From Hyaloraphidium curvatum (Eukaryota > Monoblepharomycota > Hyaloraphidiomycetes > Hyaloraphidiales > Hyaloraphidiaceae), in contig JAIVFI010000030.1 of assembly GCA_025558095.1 (NCBI GenBank), positions 62,001-126,000 on the forward strand: DNA of 64,000 nt. Reading direction: 5' to 3'. The position numbers and the translations under genes were made by a program. The number at the start of each line of letters is the position of its first letter. The stretch's first letter is position 1. The notes beneath the pieces were generated by a model. That model was given only the letters and a program-made list of their open reading frames with translations. It searched no databases and was not told the origin of the DNA. Positions 60,143 through 64,000 of the stretch are shown here, one piece after another.

Positions 60143-60948
60143 TCAGTTCCTTTTCGCCACCAGCCGCAGCAGGTCCAGCCTCAACCCCGGCGTCCGCTGC
60201 AGGTATTGCACGTAGCCCGACTCGGGCAGCAGCACCGTGCCCCTGAGCTTGCCCGCCGCGGCCCCGTACCTCTCCAGCCTGAGCTCCCGCGTGTAGGGGG
60301 AGACGAGGTGCCATTCATCGAGCGCGGGGGAGCGGGCGATCATGGCCTCGACGGACTCGGGGATGACGGTGTTGGAGAGGTCCACCGAGACCGAGCGGAC
60401 CTGGCGGGGGCTGATCAGGAAGACAGGCCGCTGGGGCGGTGGGTGTAGCTCACCTCCGGAGGCAGGACTGTCTGGGTGTTGGCAAGAAGCTCTCCGAGCT
60501 CGGCGAGCCGGAGCTCGACAGCGGCGGGCGCCGGCGACATGGAGTTGAACGCCTTCCAGACAGGAACCGTCACCTCCATGCAGCACGTGGTCAGCACGAG
60601 CTTCTCCAAAAGTGGCGAACAGTGTTGCAGCAGTCGACCGATGGCCACGGCGTCCCAGTCCCGGGCAGGTGCGAGGTGGAGCTCGCGCAGGTTGCGCAGG
60701 CCGCGACCGCGGGCGTAGTTCTCGACGAAGCCGAGGAACCCGGCGGCATCGGTGCCCTTTTCCGCGGAAAGCTCCATCTTCGGGACGCCGACGGCGAGGA
60801 TCGAGAGGGCGACGGCGTGGCATTCCCGGTCGGCCATCGCGAGGTTCAGCAACGAGCGGTGCTTGTTCTCCGCGGCCAGGACGCGCATGACGGCGTAGAT
60901 GAGCTCCAGCAGCAGCCTGGGAGAAGAAACGCTCCGTTTGCTGTCCAT
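60143..60948 (-). CDS. Leucine-rich, F-box-like protein
   Basis: Two exons (60948-60454, 60400-60143) give 250 residues. The N-terminus (LLLELIYAVMRVLAAENKHR ... AMADRECHAVALSIL) resembles the F-box-like starts of the genes at 12088 and 13452 but is more divergent. Leucine-rich strands follow (LRNLRELHLAP, LEKLVLTTCCMEV, AAVELRLAELGELL), then VRSVSVDLSNTVIPESVEAM. The intron 60453-60401 uses GTGAGC and CCCGCCAG in phase 0. The role may be a ubiquitin-ligase substrate adaptor, as inferred for the tandem pair. An upstream in-frame Met at 61089 exists; 60948 was preferred as nearest the conserved part. Confidence 0.62.
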
Positions 60949-61435
60949 TACCCCCTTTTGCGGCGGGATTCGGCGGGGATCTTGGGTCGGCGAGGGAGCG
61001 GAACCCGTTGGGGCGAATTCAGGCATCGCGGTCGCACGTCCAGGCAGCGCCGAGAAACTCACTAGACGGCGGCGGTAGAGTCTTTTCAAACTCGTAGAAG
61101 AGTGGACGGGCGGTTTTTGGAGCCGTGCGGGCGGGAGGAGCGGCCTGCGGAGCGACGCGGGTGCAGTGGGTCCAAGGATGCCTCGCTACGTGTGCGAGGG
61201 GGCCCCTTCCCACCCGAGTTCTCGTCTGAATCGAAAAGCCTTTGTCGTGAGCTCGCACAAGCAAGCAAAACACGTGCGAAGATACCACTTGGTCATCCTT
61301 CCTTCATGCCTTTGAATTCTCCACGACACAAGCCCCGCAGCATCGTACACGGAAGGCATCTAGTTGCCAAAACCGGCTAGTAGACCAGTTTGCCTCTCAA
61401 AACCGGATCTCCCTTCCTGCAAGGACCCCCGAGGC
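60949..61435. other. Intergenic region
   Basis: Upstream of the LRR-like gene and downstream of the broken kinase. No gene seen. Confidence 0.4.
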
Positions 61436-63354
61436 TCACTTTCCCAGCGCCTCCCTCTCCAACCCGCGCCTCGCCCGCCTCCTCTGGCCGCCCCGCCCTC
61501 CACGCGCGCCACGTGCCGGAGGATCGTCGTCCCGCAGCGGATCGTCGTCCCCGTCGTCCCGCAGGGGGTCGTCCCGCAGGGGATCATCGCCCCCGTCGTC
61601 CCGCTGGGGATCATCGCCCCGCAGGAGATCGTTGCCCTCGCTCGCCTGCGCGTACGGCCTATCCCTGCCTCCCCTCGCCACGGGAAGGAGCGCGGCGTAC
61701 GGGAGGGAGTACGGATCGCATAGCCCGCCCCGGGCCAGGGTCCTCCTGTCCTCCATCAGGTTCTCGTACGCCCTCGCAGCCCCGTCCGAGGCCGTTTCCA
61801 GGACCGCCTGCACCCTTGCTTGCGGTACGGGGCGCGCATTCATCTGCGGCTCGAGCGGCTCCAGGGGGTTTGGCGGGCGGCCCGTGCGGGTGTCGAAAAC
61901 GAGGGGGGAGCCGAGCTCCTGCGCCTGCTTGGCGCCGGCGGCCATGAGCCTGTTGGGGTCCAGAGACGCGAGCCAGGGGTGGCATGACCGCTTCCCAGCC
62001 CTTCTTGCCGTCCCCGGAGTAGGAGCCCAGCCGGCGCGCGGGATCGACCTCGAGCAGGGCGAGCACGAAGGACCTGGCGTCCGGGGAGAGCCGCGCGATC
62101 TTGGCGCGGTCGATGTACTGCTCGGGCCTCAGGGTCTGCTTGCGCGCGTAGGCGTTGATGAAGACCATCGAGAACGGAATCATATCGTTCAGGCTGTCCA
62201 GGAACGGGCCGTTGTTCCCGCCCTCCGGGCGTTGGACATTGCCTGTGAGTATGTTGTACGTGAGCACCCCCAGTGACCACCAGTCGGATTCGAGTCCGTC
62301 TGAAAAGGCGGTGAGAGGGAAGAATCAGCTGCTCCGGCCCGGCTTCCGCGCGCTGGCGACTCACAGGGGGGTGCTTGAACGCCCACGGGGAAGACAATGA
62401 CCTCGGGGGCCCGAACACGGTAGTCGCATGCGCCCGCCTCGGACAGGTCCAGCAACATGTTGGAGGCTTCGACGGCGCAGCCAAAGTCGGCGACCATGGG
62501 CCGGCGCTTGGCGTCGAGCAAGATGTTGCCGGCCTTGAAGTTGCGGTGGATCTGATTTACGGGACAGGTGAGCCGTGGCCCTTCAGACCGCGAACTGTGT
62601 AACCCACGATGCCCTTGGAATGCAGAAACCCGAGGGCGATGGCGAGCTGCCCGATCATGATCCTGGCCTTGTCCTCGGGTATCCCACCCGGGCGGGAGAA
62701 GAATTTCCCCTTGCCCGCGACCTCGCTGTCGAGATCCGACACGGCCTTTGACATGGCGATGGAGAAGGAAACCACCAGCTTGCTTTCCACGACGCTCCGG
62801 CCCATTCAGTGGCCCCAGTATTTGACGATGTACGGCCCGCCGCTCACCCTCTGCATCTGCAAGCGGGAGCGGATCAGCGGCGGTCCGGATGGGGGCGTGC
62901 GGACGGGGAAACCCACCAACTGCGGTTCCGTGCGCGACGACCTCCGGACCGCGGTCGGGCGCGGGTCTGGGCCGCAGGGCAGCTCCTGAAAGTATACCTG
63001 CTCCTTGATCGCAAACATCCGCACCGGGCTGTTCTCGACGGTGTCGATCGCCGCCGGCTTGGCGGCCTTGAGCGAGGCCAGGAGCACGCGGCCGAACGCG
63101 CCGGAGCCGAGCTCGTGGCCGACGTCGAAGTAGGCCAGCGGGCCCACGGCCCTGTTGCTGTTGCGCACCACGCGGTTCGGCAGCACGATCTCGGCGGACA
63201 CCGCCGCCGGCTGGCCGCGTGCGGCGGTGCAGGCGGGGCCGCCGCGGCCGCCGCCCGCGCGAGAGCCGCCGCGGCCACGCTCGGCCGCATCGGCCGGCAG
63301 CGCGCTGATCAGCGCGAGCGCGAGGAGCGCCGCGAGCACCCGGCGGGCCGCCAT
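61436..63354 (-). pseudogene. AGC-like protein kinase with signal peptide; nonsense codon, frameshift and HRD-to-HRN change
   Basis: Starts with a signal peptide (MAARRVLAALLALALISALP, 63354). The kinase region shows VGHELGSGAFGRVLLAS, MFAIKEQ (ATP Lys), RVSGGPYIVKYWGH, then an in-frame TGA (62806-62808) before further coding sequence in the same frame (VVESKLVVSFSIAM, ALGFLHSKGI). After an intron (GTGGGT...AAATCAG) comes IHRNFKAGNILLD, where the catalytic Asp is Asn (62540-62542), then MVADFGCAVEA and VRAPEVIVFP. A third intron (GTGAGT, 62364-62300) leads to YGLESDWWSLGVLTYNILTG. Near 61980-61990 the frame changes by one base before HPWLASLDPNRL. The C-terminus is an acidic repeat. The lesions together suggest a pseudogene or dead pseudokinase. 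Confidence 0.6.
61515..61630 (-). repeat. Acidic coding repeat (PLRDD type)
   Basis: Imperfect tandem repeats of about 15-24 bp encode D-D-P-L-R-D-D-type units at the end of the kinase reading frame. Confidence 0.7.
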
Positions 63355-63467
63355 CGCCGGTATCCGCGCCTGCGGGTGATTCTGCGAAGCGAGGTGGGTC
63401 CTGCGGCCATCGGCCCGCCTAGGCATCTCCGCCCATCATCCAAAACCACCGTCACGCCGATCCAGGA

Positions 63468-63529
63468 GCTTCTACTGTTCACATCCAGGTCAATCTCTGC
63501 TTCTACTGTTCAAATCCAGGTCAATCTCT
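63468..63529. repeat. 31-bp tandem duplication
   Basis: Two adjacent 31-bp units (63468-63498, 63499-63529), beginning GCTTCTACTGTTCA and differing at one base, lie in the intergenic space between the broken kinase and the terminal membrane-family gene. Confidence 0.9.
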
Positions 63530-63657
63530 GGAAGTTGTACCCTGCCATCTACCCCCTGCGCGAGGCGCAAGAGGCCCTCGTTCGCCACGGGGTCGCCAGT
63601 GGCGGCTGCCTTCGAGCAGTATCGAGAAGTGATTCGATCGGCACATCATCAGCACAT

Positions 63658-64000
63658 CTATCCGAGCTTCTGGATCCCGCACATCGATTCCATGGTCACT
63701 GTCACGCCGAGCCCGCGCACGATGCCCCACAGCGCCCCGAGCGCCGTGAGCGCCGTGACGGCCAGCGTGCGGACCAAGCCCCACGTGACGGTGAGCCCCA
63801 ACCACCTGGCGAGAGGCGCCTCGGCTGCGAGGCATCCCAGCAGGGCAGCGTGGTCCCTGATTGCGGCGGCAGCGGCCGGCGGCATCCCGGGCCGTTGGAC
63901 AAGGAGGCGGAGAAGCGCGCTCCGCCCGGAATCGAAGACGTCGGCGACGGCTGCAACGCGGGCGTTGGCAGCGGCGATGTCGAAAAGGTACGAAAAGGAA
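63658..64000 (-). CDS. C-terminal part of a multi-pass membrane protein family member (partial)
   Basis: The window ends inside this minus-strand gene; its stop is TAG at 63658-63660. The visible 114 residues read SYLFDIAAANARVAAVADVF ... LARWLGLTVTWGLVRTLAVT, a hydrophobic segment (AVTALTALGALWGIV) and a tail GLGVTVTMESMCG. The upstream part aligns with HAAISNAQIDSVLDLYAELR of the broken copy at 51436-52910, and the tail with GVTATLESFC of the copy at 3-191. It is therefore a fourth family member. Unknown function. Confidence 0.75.
   Translation of the reverse strand, partial: SFSYLFDIAAANARVAAVADVFDSGRSALLRLLVQRPGMPPAAAAAIRDHAALLGCLAAEAPLARWLGLTVTWGLVRTLAVTALTALGALWGIVRGLGVTVTMESMCGIQKLG

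Noticed and set aside
61515-61630. CRISPR-like array
   Set aside because: The repeats are short, imperfect and in frame, encoding an acidic PLRDD-type tail; there are no spacers.

Overview
The window is nuclear DNA from a GC-rich, gene-dense, intron-rich eukaryote, most likely a fungus. I read 43 genes or gene remnants on both strands, mostly 50-700 bp apart. Introns are short (about 40-140 nt), begin GTGNGY, GTAAGT or GTACGC, often carry a CTAAC- or CTGAC-like branch site, and end in a C/T-rich stretch plus CAG. The fungal inference rests on the Vsb1-type SulP transporter with a cyclic-nucleotide domain, the PARP-UBC fusion, the ATP25/RsfS-type mitochondrial protein and the secreted GPI-type proteins. 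The base composition and gene style would suit an early-diverging (chytrid-grade, perhaps Hyaloraphidium-like) fungus, but that placement is inference only.

Layout. 0-10 kb: end of a multi-pass membrane protein, one or two small secreted Cys-rich proteins, an Ohr peroxidase with a 5-nt microexon, a thaumatin-like secreted protein, a GPI-type secreted protein, a second membrane-family copy and an unknown membrane protein. 10-25 kb: a PhyH dioxygenase, two tandem F-box/LRR-like genes, a CDK-like kinase, uracil-DNA glycosylase, a tandem pair of YqiA-like esterases, an amidohydrolase, an ECHDC3-like enoyl-CoA hydratase homologue and a mitochondrial RsfS-domain protein. 25-40 kb: an RmlD-like reductase, the SulP transporter, a secreted P-domain protein, the PARP-UBC fusion and an 854-residue intronless secreted protein. 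40-50 kb: a zinc-finger protein, a cupin, a zipperless bZIP, a YdeI-type protein, an isopenicillin-N-synthase-like oxygenase and an ARL5 GTPase. 50-64 kb: an intronless amidohydrolase, a broken membrane-family copy, an intronless kinase, another Cys-rich secreted protein, a GHMP kinase-nucleotidyltransferase fusion, a glycoside hydrolase, an LRR-like protein, a broken kinase and the end of another membrane-family gene.

No single pathway spans the window. The strongest novel signals are (i) a family of multi-pass membrane proteins present four times, including at both edges, with at least one dead copy; (ii) two unusual domain fusions, PARP with a UBC fold (PARP Glu replaced by Arg) and GHMP kinase with a sugar nucleotidyltransferase, whose only intron sits at the domain junction; (iii) microexons of 5, 16 and 21 nt together with three GC-AG introns, all inferred from reading-frame logic; and (iv) a family of small secreted Cys-rich proteins. 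No rRNA, tRNA, CRISPR array or transposase gene was recognised. Exon boundaries were derived by hand from phase consistency and splice consensus, without transcript data.
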